Of a stretch of 6,413 nucleotides of DNA, positions 1-4,386 are shown in pieces. How positions within the stretch are numbered: position 1 is the first letter of the stretch; every line of letters starts with the position of its first letter. The position numbers and the translations under genes are program-made. Below the pieces are notes generated by a model. The model did no database searches. It had not been told where the DNA came from and saw only the letters and a list, made by a program, of their open reading frames with translations. Origin of the DNA: JAABRU01 sp964534335 (GTDB lineage: Bacteria > Desulfobacterota > Desulfobacteria > Desulfobacterales > Desulfococcaceae); NCBI GenBank assembly GCA_964534335.1, contig CAZHPS010000414.1, forward strand, positions 1 through 6,413. Direction: 5' to 3'.

Positions 1-66
1 GAAGTTTTATTGATCATTATAATTCGGGATTATCAGCATGAAGAGTCCCACTACCCAGAATTTTAA
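1..66 (+). CDS. C-terminal tail of an unidentified reading frame (cut by window edge)
   Basis: Frame 1 is open from the first base of the window to a TAA at 64-66 and encodes 21 residues ending in HYPEF. I do not recognise a family from so short a piece. It ends exactly where the epimerase-like sequence begins in another frame (about 63), so it may be the end of a gene whose insertion or fusion cut the epimerase, or a chance open frame. Only sequence upstream of the window can decide. Confidence 0.2.
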   Translation, partial: EVLLIIIIRDYQHEESHYPEF

Positions 67-548
67 AAACTGTACTGGCGTTGCGGTTCGGCAATGTTTA
101 CGGTACCGGTTCAGGTCATAAAAACAGCGTTGTTGCAAAATTTATACGGCAGGCGATGAAAGGCGAAGTTTTAGAAATTTACGGAGATGGTATTCAGACC
201 AGAGATTTTATTTACATAGAAGATCTGATTCGGGCAATCCAGCTTGCCGCCAATGTGGACAGCATCGGCGGGGAAGTTTTTCAGATTGCCACCAATGCGG
301 AAACAACCGTAAGGGAACTCACAGAAGATCTTCTTGTTATTTTGGCAGATTTGGGATATAAAGATATTCAGATTAATTATACAGCACCAAGACAGGGCGA
401 TGTGCGCCGAAATTTCTCAGATACATCAAAAGCCCAAAAAATGCTGGGATGGCAGGCGGAAATTGGGCTTGCTGAAGGTCTGAAGAGGACAGCGGAATGG
501 TTTGCCGGTCTCGGCCAAACCGGCCCGACAAAATCAGAAACCGCATGA
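63..548 (+). pseudogene. 5'-truncated NAD-dependent sugar-nucleotide epimerase/dehydratase (extended SDR), C-terminal part
   Basis: From about position 63 the frame reads LKTVLALRFGNVYG, then SVVAKFIRQAMKGE, IYGDGIQTRDFIYIEDL, and ends at TGA 546-548. LRFGNVYG followed by YGDGxQTRDFIYxxDL is the hallmark of the C-terminal substrate-binding half of extended short-chain dehydrogenases of the UDP-glucose 4-epimerase/UDP-glucuronate decarboxylase type. Such enzymes act on nucleotide sugars for envelope polysaccharides. Full-length members are about 310-330 residues; roughly 160 residues remain. The NAD-binding GxxGxxG loop and the catalytic YxxxK are absent, and an in-frame TGA lies at 39-41. The first possible start, TTG at 81, has no Shine-Dalgarno sequence and falls inside the conserved LRFGNVYG motif. 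I therefore read this as a fragment and not a small functional gene. The exact substrate cannot be told. The C-terminal end, rich in E, K and T, looks normal. Confidence 0.8.
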
Positions 549-550
549 AA

Positions 551-575
551 AGCTCCGTTAGGAGCGATATATTTG
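551..575. repeat. small hairpin repeat (GCTCC-GTTA-GGAGC)
   Basis: GCTCC (552-556) and GGAGC (561-565) form a 5-bp stem with a GTTA loop, followed by GATATATTTG, just after the epimerase stop. From memory, GCTCCGTTAGGAGCGATAT-like sequences occur as short dispersed intergenic repeats in several bacterial groups; I cannot verify this here. No T-run follows the stem, so it is not a typical intrinsic terminator. Confidence 0.4.
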
Positions 576-639
576 CATCTGTATTGTCCTTATCATTTTC
601 AGATGTCTGAAATTTTGTCGTGAAAATATTATACTGATA

Positions 640-719
640 GCGGATTTTCCCTGCGCCTCAATACAGTTTTTACCCATTGATTTGCTGATCCGGTTTGTGG
701 TAATGTGTATCTGAAACAG
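640..719 (+). repeat. R1 dispersed repeat, copy 1
   Basis: This is the first of five copies in the window of an approximately 80-bp repeat. It starts GCGGAYTTTTCCTGC, passes through ACCCATTGATTTGCTGATCC and GGTTTGTGGTAATGTG, and ends TATCTGAAA. Here it lies in the leader of the nuclease-like gene. The sequence around it (about 590-800) is also duplicated around copy 5 (about 4865-5078). The repeat is not palindromic, has no obvious terminal inverted repeats and encodes no convincing protein. Confidence 0.85.
677..706 (+). promoter_or_regulatory. weak promoter-like sequence inside R1 copy 1
   Basis: TTGATT (677-682) and TAATGT (701-706) are 18 bp apart, and a TGG before the second hexamer gives an extended -10 look (TGnTAATGT). 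The same arrangement recurs in the other better conserved R1 copies. As a promoter it would leave a leader of roughly 95 nt before the nuclease-like gene, including a 7-bp inverted repeat (TCGGCAC 729-735, GTGCCGA 752-758). The hexamers match consensus only partly, so this is tentative. Confidence 0.25.
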
Positions 720-806
720 AAATGGCAGTCGGCACCCTTTCAGAAAATTATGTGCCGATGATTCTGAGATCGGAGAAATAACAGTCTGAAAATACGGAGG
801 ATGGAT

Positions 807-1445
807 ATGTACGAAGACATTGATCTTGAGGAACGGGTTGACAAACTGGAATTCATTTTGGGAGAGTTTATCGTCCAGACCAATACCAGTCTGAGCAGAC
901 TTTCAAGAGAAATGAGGGATTTTAAAAATGAAATGCGTGACTTCAAAACCGAGGTGCGCCGGGATCAGAAAGAAATGAACAAAAAATGGGGGGATCTGGC
1001 CAATAAAATGGGAACTTTGGTGGAAGATATTATTGCGCCCGCTGTCCGGCCTGTGGTGGAAAAATATTTCAGGTGTGAGGTGCTGAGTTTTTCTGTGAAT
1101 GTCAGAAAAAAAGACAGGGTGCTTGGTTTGGCAGGCGAATTTGATGTGATTGCCGTCAGTGATGATCATGTGTTTCTCGTTGAGGCGAAAAGCAGGCCAA
1201 AGAAACAGTATCTGTACGATTTTATGGAAAATATGGAAAAATTCAAAAAACTCTTTCCTGAATATGCGGACAAAAAACTGATTCCCGTATTTTCCAGTCT
1301 GCGGTTTGAAGATGATCTGATTTCTCTGGCAAATCAAGAAAAAATTTATCTTCTGGCATTCCGGGAGTGGGAATATATGGATATTCTGAATTTTGGGGAA
1401 GTCAGAGGTGAACGTATGCAGACCGCTGATTTTCCCTGCGCCTGA
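807..1445 (+). CDS. coiled-coil plus PD-(D/E)XK nuclease-like protein
   Basis: Start choice: GGAGG at 796-800 abuts an ATG at 801 but lies 6 nt before the in-frame ATG at 807, so 807 (212 residues) is preferred. Residues from about 5 to 65 are charged and heptad-like (ERVDKLE, EMRDFKN, EMRDFKT), suggesting a coiled coil. Then comes a conserved MGTLVEDIIAPAVRP stretch. The C-terminal half has GEFDVIAV followed by VFLVEAKS, which fits the acidic residue and ExK of PD-(D/E)XK nuclease folds (D113, E126, K128 in this numbering). Similar proteins are widespread, often multicopy and uncharacterised in cyanobacteria and sulfate reducers; DNA cleavage is inferred, not shown. The last nine or so codons (MQTADFPCA and stop) come from R1 copy 2, so the native C-terminus has been replaced or extended. 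A decayed duplicate of the 5' half lies at 5079-5326. Confidence 0.75.
   Translation: MYEDIDLEERVDKLEFILGEFIVQTNTSLSRLSREMRDFKNEMRDFKTEVRRDQKEMNKKWGDLANKMGTLVEDIIAPAVRPVVEKYFRCEVLSFSVNVRKKDRVLGLAGEFDVIAVSDDHVFLVEAKSRPKKQYLYDFMENMEKFKKLFPEYADKKLIPVFSSLRFEDDLISLANQEKIYLLAFREWEYMDILNFGEVRGERMQTADFPCA
909..950 (+). repeat. 21-bp in-gene tandem duplication (one coiled-coil heptad)
   Basis: Two 21-bp units, 909-929 and 930-950, encode EMRDFKN and EMRDFKT back to back. The duplicate gene fragment at 5079-5326 has a single unit (EMRDFKN). Each unit is exactly seven residues, so gain or loss shifts the coiled coil by one heptad and keeps the register. Confidence 0.8.
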
Positions 1446-1755
1446 ATACAGTTTTCACCCCGTTGATTTGCTGATCCGGTTTGTGCTATAGTGTTTAAGA
1501 TAATTATTTTGGGTAGGTTGGGGTGAACGCAGTGAACCCCAACATCCTGAATCTGTTGGGGTTCGTTCCTCACCCCAACCTACGCAGAACCCCAAAATTA
1601 TTTTCTTAAACACTATAATGTGTATTTTAAATTTGATGAATCAGAGATTCTCAGGGTTTCGGAATTATTGACGGCCATGACAAAAGAGAAAACCGGACGG
1701 TTTCAGGAAGTATAGACAAATGAAATATCAGATAAAATCTGTATCCAAACATTTA
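1412..1755 (+). repeat. R1 dispersed repeat, copy 2, extended form, interrupted by a MITE
   Basis: The R1 core begins near 1412-1425 (GCTGATTTTCCCTGCGCCTG) and runs to the TA at 1487-1488. It is broken by the 127-bp element at 1489-1615 and resumes at 1616 with TAATGTGTATTTTAAATTTG. After the core comes a 3' extension also found in copy 4 (about 3921-4050), with matching landmarks GACGGTTTCAG and AAATGAAATATCAGATAAAA. The left edge of the repeat supplies the last codons and stop of the nuclease-like gene. If the MITE and one TA are removed, the extension has an open frame ending ELLTAMTKEKTGRFQEV. The same frame is open in copy 4, so it may be a remnant of coding sequence. Confidence 0.8.
1489..1615. 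mobile_element. 127-bp MITE (IS630/Tc1-like, TA target duplication)
   Basis: The ends are TAGTGTTTAAGA at left and the inverse TCTTAAACACTA at right; the terminal inverted repeat extends about 25 bp with two mismatches. It is flanked by TA at 1487-1488 and 1616-1617, and removing the element plus one TA rebuilds the uninterrupted R1 sequence seen in other copies. Internally it is a long hairpin: GTAGGTTGGGGTGA (1513-1526) pairs perfectly with 1570-1583, and GAACCCCAACA (1534-1544) with 1554-1564. It has no transposase, so it must have been mobilised in trans. TA duplication is typical of IS630-family enzymes. The GTAGGTTGGGGTGAACGC-type hairpin is, from memory, a widespread bacterial small element. 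Confidence 0.88.
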
Positions 1756-1866
1756 CTGACCGGTGCTGCGGGTGTTCTGATATTGTCACCGCATCCTGAA
1801 AATTTTTATTTTACCAATATAATATCACTTTATCAGGACAAATCAAAGCGGCTCCGGGTTCCTTAA
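1720..1866 (+). other. short open frame starting in the R1 3' extension (48 codons), doubtful
   Basis: ATG at 1720 opens MKYQIKSVSKHLLTGAAG and closes at TAA 1864-1866. The same first codons recur in R1 copy 4 (ATG 4000, MKYHIKSVSETLMTGA, closing at 4102-4104) and, without the ATG, at 3411 fused to the phosphoribosyltransferase fragment. No Shine-Dalgarno sequence is evident. More likely it is a by-product of the repeat, or the eroded start of an old gene, than a working gene. Between it and the MITE at 1920 I see nothing else. Confidence 0.2.
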
Positions 1867-1919
1867 TTTACTGCCGGTAAATTTTTCTTCCGGGCAGGTG
1901 AATAATAAAATCCAAATTA

Positions 1920-2081
1920 TACTGATCCAATTTTGGTTTTATCCGGCATGATTTTTGCCTGACGGGCTGAAAGTGAAAAATCATCCGTTTTTGGCCTGAA
2001 AAACCCCGCATACGGGCTGAAAAAAACTGTTTTGGCGCATATGCAATTTCCGTGCCAAAGAAAACCAAAATTGGATCAGTA
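1920..2081 (+). mobile_element. 162-bp MITE-B, copy 1 (TA target duplication)
   Basis: Perfect 21-bp terminal inverted repeats begin TACTGATCCAATTTTGG (1920-1940 and 2061-2081). It is flanked by TA at 1918-1919 and 2082-2083, and the outer bases happen to be symmetrical too (AAAT/ATTT). A second copy of the same 162-bp length lies inverted at 4504-4665, differing at about eleven positions by eye. It carries no transposase; TA duplication points to an IS630/Tc1-like enzyme acting in trans. On the minus strand it contains a terminator-like AGCCCG-TATG-CGGGG followed by a T-run. Its right end lies 26 bp before the TumA-like start codon and forms part of a TATAAT sequence. Confidence 0.9.
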
Positions 2082-2085
2082 TAAT
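2080..2085 (+). promoter_or_regulatory. TATAAT -10-like box created at the MITE-B junction
   Basis: The last two bases of the MITE (TA), the duplicated target TA and the next AT spell a perfect TATAAT. Transcription starting about 7 nt later would give a leader of some 16 nt carrying AGGAAACAGGAA before the ATG at 2108. No convincing -35 hexamer lies 16-18 bp upstream (the sequence there is A-rich), so promoter strength is uncertain. Confidence 0.4.
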
Positions 2086-2107
2086 TTACAAAAAAAGGAA
2101 ACAGGAA

Positions 2108-2431
2108 ATGCAGTTACAGACACATCCCCAAAAAAATACGGCTGCCGAAATTCTGCATTCTTTTCATTATGCGAATGTTGAAGAGGCAGGTTATGAGATG
2201 ATGCTTCTGCTGGCTCAAAGCCAGTATGCTGATTATCTCTCAGAAATACGGAAATTTGAAAAAAAATACAGGATGTCCTTTGAATATTTTCAAAAAAAAA
2301 TGGAAAATACCATGTATGAGGAGGATTTTGAAAAAGAAGATGATTACATGGACTGGAAATTTGCACAGGACGGGGCATGTCACTGGAAAGAAAAAATTGC
2401 GGAGTTAAGCAGTTGTTTTTTCAAATTATAA
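2108..2431 (+). CDS. antitoxin-like protein, TumA-type partner of TumE
   Basis: This gene encodes 107 residues from the ATG at 2108, with AGGAAACAGGAA as ribosome binding site. The N-terminus is poorly conserved. The central part is strongly charged and helical, with FEKKYRMSFEYFQKKMEN, then YEEDFEKEDDYMDWKFA and WKEKIAEL. This pattern (YxxEIxxFExKYxMSFxxF...EDDYxDWKFA) is typical of small acidic antitoxin-like proteins encoded just upstream of DUF6516/TumE or RelE-type toxins; that assignment is from memory of such pairs. No helix-turn-helix is evident. It overlaps the toxin gene by at least 19 nt in a different frame, so the two are surely co-translated. It is expected to bind and neutralise the downstream toxin in the cytoplasm. 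It shows no sign of decay, unlike most neighbouring genes. Confidence 0.7.
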   Translation: MQLQTHPQKNTAAEILHSFHYANVEEAGYEMMLLLAQSQYADYLSEIRKFEKKYRMSFEYFQKKMENTMYEEDFEKEDDYMDWKFAQDGACHWKEKIAELSSCFFKL

Positions 2432-2784
2432 AAAAATACTCAGATATTGTAAAAGATATTCGGATTGAAAAATTCAGACAGTTCGGATTCTGTTATCAAC
2501 TCCGGGCCGCTGTTTTTCTTTGTGATGATTCCGAACTGTATGTCAAAGATTATCTGTTTCAGGACAGCAGCAGAAAATATTCATATCATTGGCAGACAAA
2601 GGAAGGGAAAATGATCGGCAGATGGGACAATGCCCCTCATTGGCCGGACACAGAAACATTTCCCCATCATTTTCATAACGGATCAGCAGGAAAGACAGAA
2701 AATTCCGAAATCCGGAATATGGAACATGTCCTGATGCATATCCGAATGTGTCTGACCGGCAGTTCCCCATGTGAACAACTGTGA
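2413..2784 (+). CDS. TumE-like toxin (DUF6516 family)
   Basis: From the TTG at 2413 it has 123 residues; GGAG at 2401-2404 lies 8 nt upstream, and the family usually begins about 20 residues before the IxxF segment, which fits. An ATG at 2377 in the same frame would add 12 residues and enlarge the overlap with the antitoxin to 55 nt, but has a poorer ribosome binding site. Recognisable elements are ELYVKDYLF (41-49), KYSYHWQ (55-61), RWDNAPHWP (70-78) and TFPHHFH (82-88). The combination YSYHWQ...RWDNAPH...TFPHH is the signature I associate with TumE-like toxins of type II TA pairs. The molecular target is not known to me. The gene seems complete, making this the only TA pair in the window with both partners apparently intact. 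The 3' end is followed by about 40 bp of A-rich sequence without a terminator. Confidence 0.72.
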   Translation: MFFQIIKKYSDIVKDIRIEKFRQFGFCYQLRAAVFLCDDSELYVKDYLFQDSSRKYSYHWQTKEGKMIGRWDNAPHWPDTETFPHHFHNGSAGKTENSEIRNMEHVLMHIRMCLTGSSPCEQL

Positions 2785-2823
2785 AAAATGGAAAAAGAGG
2801 ATTAGGTAAAGATATAATGTCAA

Positions 2824-2895
2824 TAGACCTCTTTCCAAAGTCAATTTTTATCCAATAAAATCAAGGGAGCAATTCCCACTTTTGCAAGAGGTCTA
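2824..2895. mobile_element. 72-bp inverted-repeat element (insertion-sequence end remnant or very short MITE)
   Basis: TAGACCTCTTTCCAAAGT at left and the inverse of TAGACCTCTTGCAAAAGT at right form 18-bp terminal repeats with two mismatches. Only about 35 bp lie between them. TA is present at both outer edges and could be a 2-bp target duplication. Ends of the GACCTCTTGCAAAAG type recall IS5-related insertion sequences, from memory. It carries no coding capacity. It separates the TumE gene from R1 copy 3. Confidence 0.6.
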
Positions 2896-2938
2896 ATAAA
2901 TAAAACATAAAAGAGGTTCGGCAGACAATGAGGCGACT

Positions 2939-3020
2939 GCGGACTTTTCCTGCTGTTGAATACATTTGGCAACCCATTGATTTGCTGATCCGGTTTGCGG
3001 TAATGTGTATCTTAAATTTG
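2939..3020 (+). repeat. R1 dispersed repeat, copy 3
   Basis: The copy starts GCGGACTTTTCCTGCTGTTG and ends TAATGTGTATCTTAAATTTG, directly against the GGAGG of the VapB-like gene. Upstream, GGTTCGGCAGACAATGAG (2914-2931) resembles the lead-in of copy 4 (ATTCAGACAATGAG). Copies 3 and 4 share the TGCTGTTGAATAC variant; copies 1, 2 and 5 share TGCGCCT, so two subfamilies are present. Short frames through it on either strand are by-products of the repeat. Confidence 0.85.
2977..3006 (+). promoter_or_regulatory. promoter-like sequence inside R1 copy 3, upstream of vapB-like gene
   Basis: TTGATT (2977-2982) and TAATGT (3001-3006) have an 18-bp spacer with TG one base before the second hexamer. A start near 3013 would leave a leader of about 20 nt containing GAAGGAGGAAAC and then the ATG at 3035, a compact and sensible arrangement. 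Matches to the sigma-70 consensus are partial. Confidence 0.33.
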
Positions 3021-3034
3021 AAGGAGGAAACAAT

Positions 3035-3250
3035 ATGGAAAATGTGTATATATGCAATGCGATGTTTCTTGATAACAGAACAATTCAGCTTTTTGAAGAA
3101 TATCCTGTTTCTGACAAAAAGATACAACTGATTATTCTTCCCCGGAACACTTCAAAAACAAAGAGAAAAGCCGGTCTGCTGAAAGGAAAGATAAGAATGG
3201 CAGAGGATTTTGATGAACCTTTGGAAGAAATGAAGGAATATATGGAATGA
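3035..3250 (+). CDS. VapB-like antitoxin (DUF2281-type partner of PIN toxin)
   Basis: 71 residues from the ATG at 3035, chosen because GGAGG lies at 3023-3027; an upstream GTG at 3005 would start inside the R1 repeat. The N-terminal 35 residues are a beta-like segment that may form the DNA-binding or dimer part. The C-terminus reads GLLKGKIRMAEDFDEPL then EEMKEYM, the GxxKGxIxMxxDFDxPLxxFxxYM signature of small antitoxins found ahead of VapC/PIN toxins; that tail normally lies in the toxin's active-site groove. Its TGA overlaps the toxin's ATG as ATGA (3247-3250), so the two form a translationally coupled pair. The antitoxin frame is intact although the toxin is truncated. It likely represses its own promoter, as the family does, but no clear operator is visible. 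Confidence 0.78.
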   Translation: MENVYICNAMFLDNRTIQLFEEYPVSDKKIQLIILPRNTSKTKRKAGLLKGKIRMAEDFDEPLEEMKEYME

Positions 3251-3423
3251 AGATTCTTTTGGATACAAATGTGCTGTTATGGTTTGTGTCAGATAATGCC
3301 AGGTTAAACCCTGAATTTAAAGAGATAACTGAAAACCATGAAAATGAAATCTTTGTGAGTGTTGTTTCTTTGTGGGAAATAAGGATGTTCAATAATGAAC
3401 GGACACAGAGAAATATCAGATAA
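3247..3423 (+). pseudogene. 3'-truncated VapC-like PIN-domain toxin
   Basis: The ATG at 3247 opens MKILLDTNVLLWFVSD, the PIN start with the first catalytic aspartate (D6), and FVSVVSLWEIRMF carries the second acidic residue (E44). VapC proteins cut RNA with four acidic residues over about 130 residues; here the family sequence ends near 3380 and the frame stops at TAA 3421-3423 after 58 residues. The last acidic residues, expected near positions 100 and 118, are missing, so the product cannot be an active nuclease. The stop lies inside sequence shared with the 3' extension of R1 (3411-3440), which suggests that recombination at that repeat removed the rest of the gene and joined it to the phosphoribosyltransferase fragment. 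Confidence 0.82.
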
Positions 3424-3440
3424 AATCTGTATCAGAAACT
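3411..3440 (+). repeat. R1 3' tail, solo copy (about 30 bp)
   Basis: AAATATCAGATAAAATCTGT and the following ATCAGAAACT match the distal part of the R1 3' extension at 1723-1752 and 4003-4032, which are otherwise far from here. Copy 4 shares even the bases after it (GACCGGAGC against GACGGAGC). The rest of R1 is absent. It marks the exact junction between the vapC remnant and the phosphoribosyltransferase remnant. Confidence 0.75.
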
Positions 3441-3809
3441 GACGGAGCGGTTACACATGGCGTTTATTATGTTTTGGTTGATGATGTAACAAATATGGGA
3501 TGCACCCTGGCTGAACTGGGAAATTACATACAGTGTAATGGCGGGATTGTGTCGGGGGGTATTGTTATAGTCAACGCAGGGCGGATGAAACAGTTTCATC
3601 CTGCTTATAATGTTATAAATAAAATAGAAAAGAGGTTCGGCAGTGAAATCAGAGAAATCTTCGGAACTGTCCCGGCTGCTCTCACCGCCAATGAAGCAGA
3701 TTACCTTACCGGTTTCAGATCGGCTGACGAAATCAGAAATCGAATTGCTAAGGCAAAGAAAGAAACAAATCTCAGATTACGCTCAAAAGGAATTGAAAGA
3801 AAAGAGTAA
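3441..3809 (+). pseudogene. 5'-truncated phosphoribosyltransferase-like protein, C-terminal part
   Basis: The frame is open from 3399 to TAA 3807-3809. Its conserved portion begins GAVTHGVYYVLVDDV and continues TNMGCTLAELGNYIQ. YVLVDDVxxxGxTL is the PRPP-binding loop of type I phosphoribosyltransferases (two acidic residues followed by the GxT turn). The rest (EKRFGSEIREIFG, ALTANEADYLTGFR, RLRSKGIERK) matches what I recall of PRTase-like domains encoded on plasmids and mobile elements. The N-terminal part of the fold, the start codon and any ribosome binding site are missing. The first possible starts are TTG 3474, inside the catalytic loop, and ATG 3495. The sequence before it is R1 tail and vapC remnant, so I call it a fragment fused by rearrangement. 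Its own function is unknown. Confidence 0.7.
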
Positions 3810-3842
3810 GGATGCTGTACGGATTCAGACAATGAGCCGACA

Positions 3843-4050
3843 GCGGACTTTTCCTGCTGTTGAATACGCTTGGCAACCCATTGATTTGCTGATCCGGTTT
3901 GTGCCAATGTGTATCTGAAATTCGGATTTGTCAGGGTTTTGGAATTGTTGACAGTCGTGACAGAAGAGAAAACAGGACGGTTTCAGTAAGTGTGTGCAAA
4001 TGAAATATCACATAAAATCTGTATCAGAAACTTTGATGACCGGAGCAATG
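3843..4050 (+). repeat. R1 dispersed repeat, copy 4, extended form
   Basis: The core runs from GCGGACTTTTCCTGCTGTTG (3843) to AATGTGTATCTGAAATT (about 3922). It keeps an unoccupied GTGCCAATGTG where copy 2 has the 127-bp MITE, so it shows the empty site. The extension continues with GGAATTGTTGACAGTCGTGA, GACGGTTTCAG and AAATGAAATATCACATAAAA to about 4050, collinear with copy 2. From 4051 to the ribosome binding site at 4174 I see only A/T-rich spacer and no convincing promoter: TTGACC occurs at 4131 but no good -10 follows. Confidence 0.82.
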
Positions 4051-4185
4051 ATATTCCTTATTGATGTTCAAAAATTTAACCATCTGATATGCAAACAGAT
4101 TTAATTTTTGAGATTAATCTGTCCCCAGCTTTGACCCACTGCCATAAAATGATTTTGGAACATACAGGGATTCAGGAGGTTTACC

Positions 4186-4386
4186 GTGGAGATTGCCGCA
4201 GAAGAAAAAAATGAGTTGTATCAGCTTTTAAAAAAGGCTGTCCGGGATGTTATCCGTGAAGAATATGCCACGCTTTATCTTAATTTCCTTGATTATGTTT
4301 CAGATGAGGAAATGGCGGATATAGCAGACGTACACGGAAAACCTGATGAAAAAAATGTTTCTCACAGCGAGATGATCGAAATATGA
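4186..4386 (+). CDS. RelB-like antitoxin of a RelE-type pair
   Basis: 66 residues from a GTG at 4186, five bases after a perfect AGGAGGT (4174-4180). The protein is helical and acidic: ELYQLLKKAVRDVIREEYA, then DYVSDEEMADIADVHGKP, and a charged tail ending EMIEI. The pattern of V-R-x-V-x-x-E-E and VSDEEMxxIxxxxGKP is what I associate with small antitoxins located directly before RelE/ParE-fold toxins. The immediately following sequence is indeed a RelE remnant, which supports the call strongly. Like the VapB-like gene it is intact although its toxin is destroyed. The preferred function is binding a RelE-type toxin; with no toxin here it could act only on related toxins elsewhere. Confidence 0.72.
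   Translation: MEIAAEEKNELYQLLKKAVRDVIREEYATLYLNFLDYVSDEEMADIADVHGKPDEKNVSHSEMIEI

Noticed and set aside
81..548. Epimerase fragment as a complete small gene from TTG 81
   Set aside because: No Shine-Dalgarno sequence, the start falls in a conserved internal motif, and the catalytic half of the enzyme is absent.
632..640. Possible MITE-B end (TACTGAT) next to R1 copy 1
   Set aside because: Only seven bases match and no second inverted end or TA-flanked partner is found nearby; chance is likely.
903..1337. Minus-strand open frame of 144 codons opposite the nuclease-like gene
   Set aside because: Rich in F, H and I with no motif or ribosome binding site, and lying antisense to a gene with a clear nuclease motif and a conserved duplicate; it is a shadow of the + strand codon use.
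1868..2068. Minus-strand 66-codon frame across MITE-B
   Set aside because: It lies almost wholly within the MITE, running out through one end. Such frames recur wherever the repeat does; the second copy does not support a conserved protein.
2226..2408. 60-codon plus-strand frame inside the TumA-like gene
   Set aside because: Out-of-frame reading of an A-rich segment inside a well supported gene; no motif.
2928..3131. Plus-strand 67-codon frame starting in R1 copy 3
   Set aside because: It reads the R1 repeat and then the vapB-like gene in the wrong frame; the antitoxin frame has the GGAGG and the family signature.
3643..3918. Plus-strand 91-codon frame overlapping the PRTase fragment and R1 copy 4
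   Set aside because: The PRTase frame carries the recognisable motif; this frame is offset and runs into R1, ending as other R1-derived frames do (IDLLIRF). No ribosome binding site.
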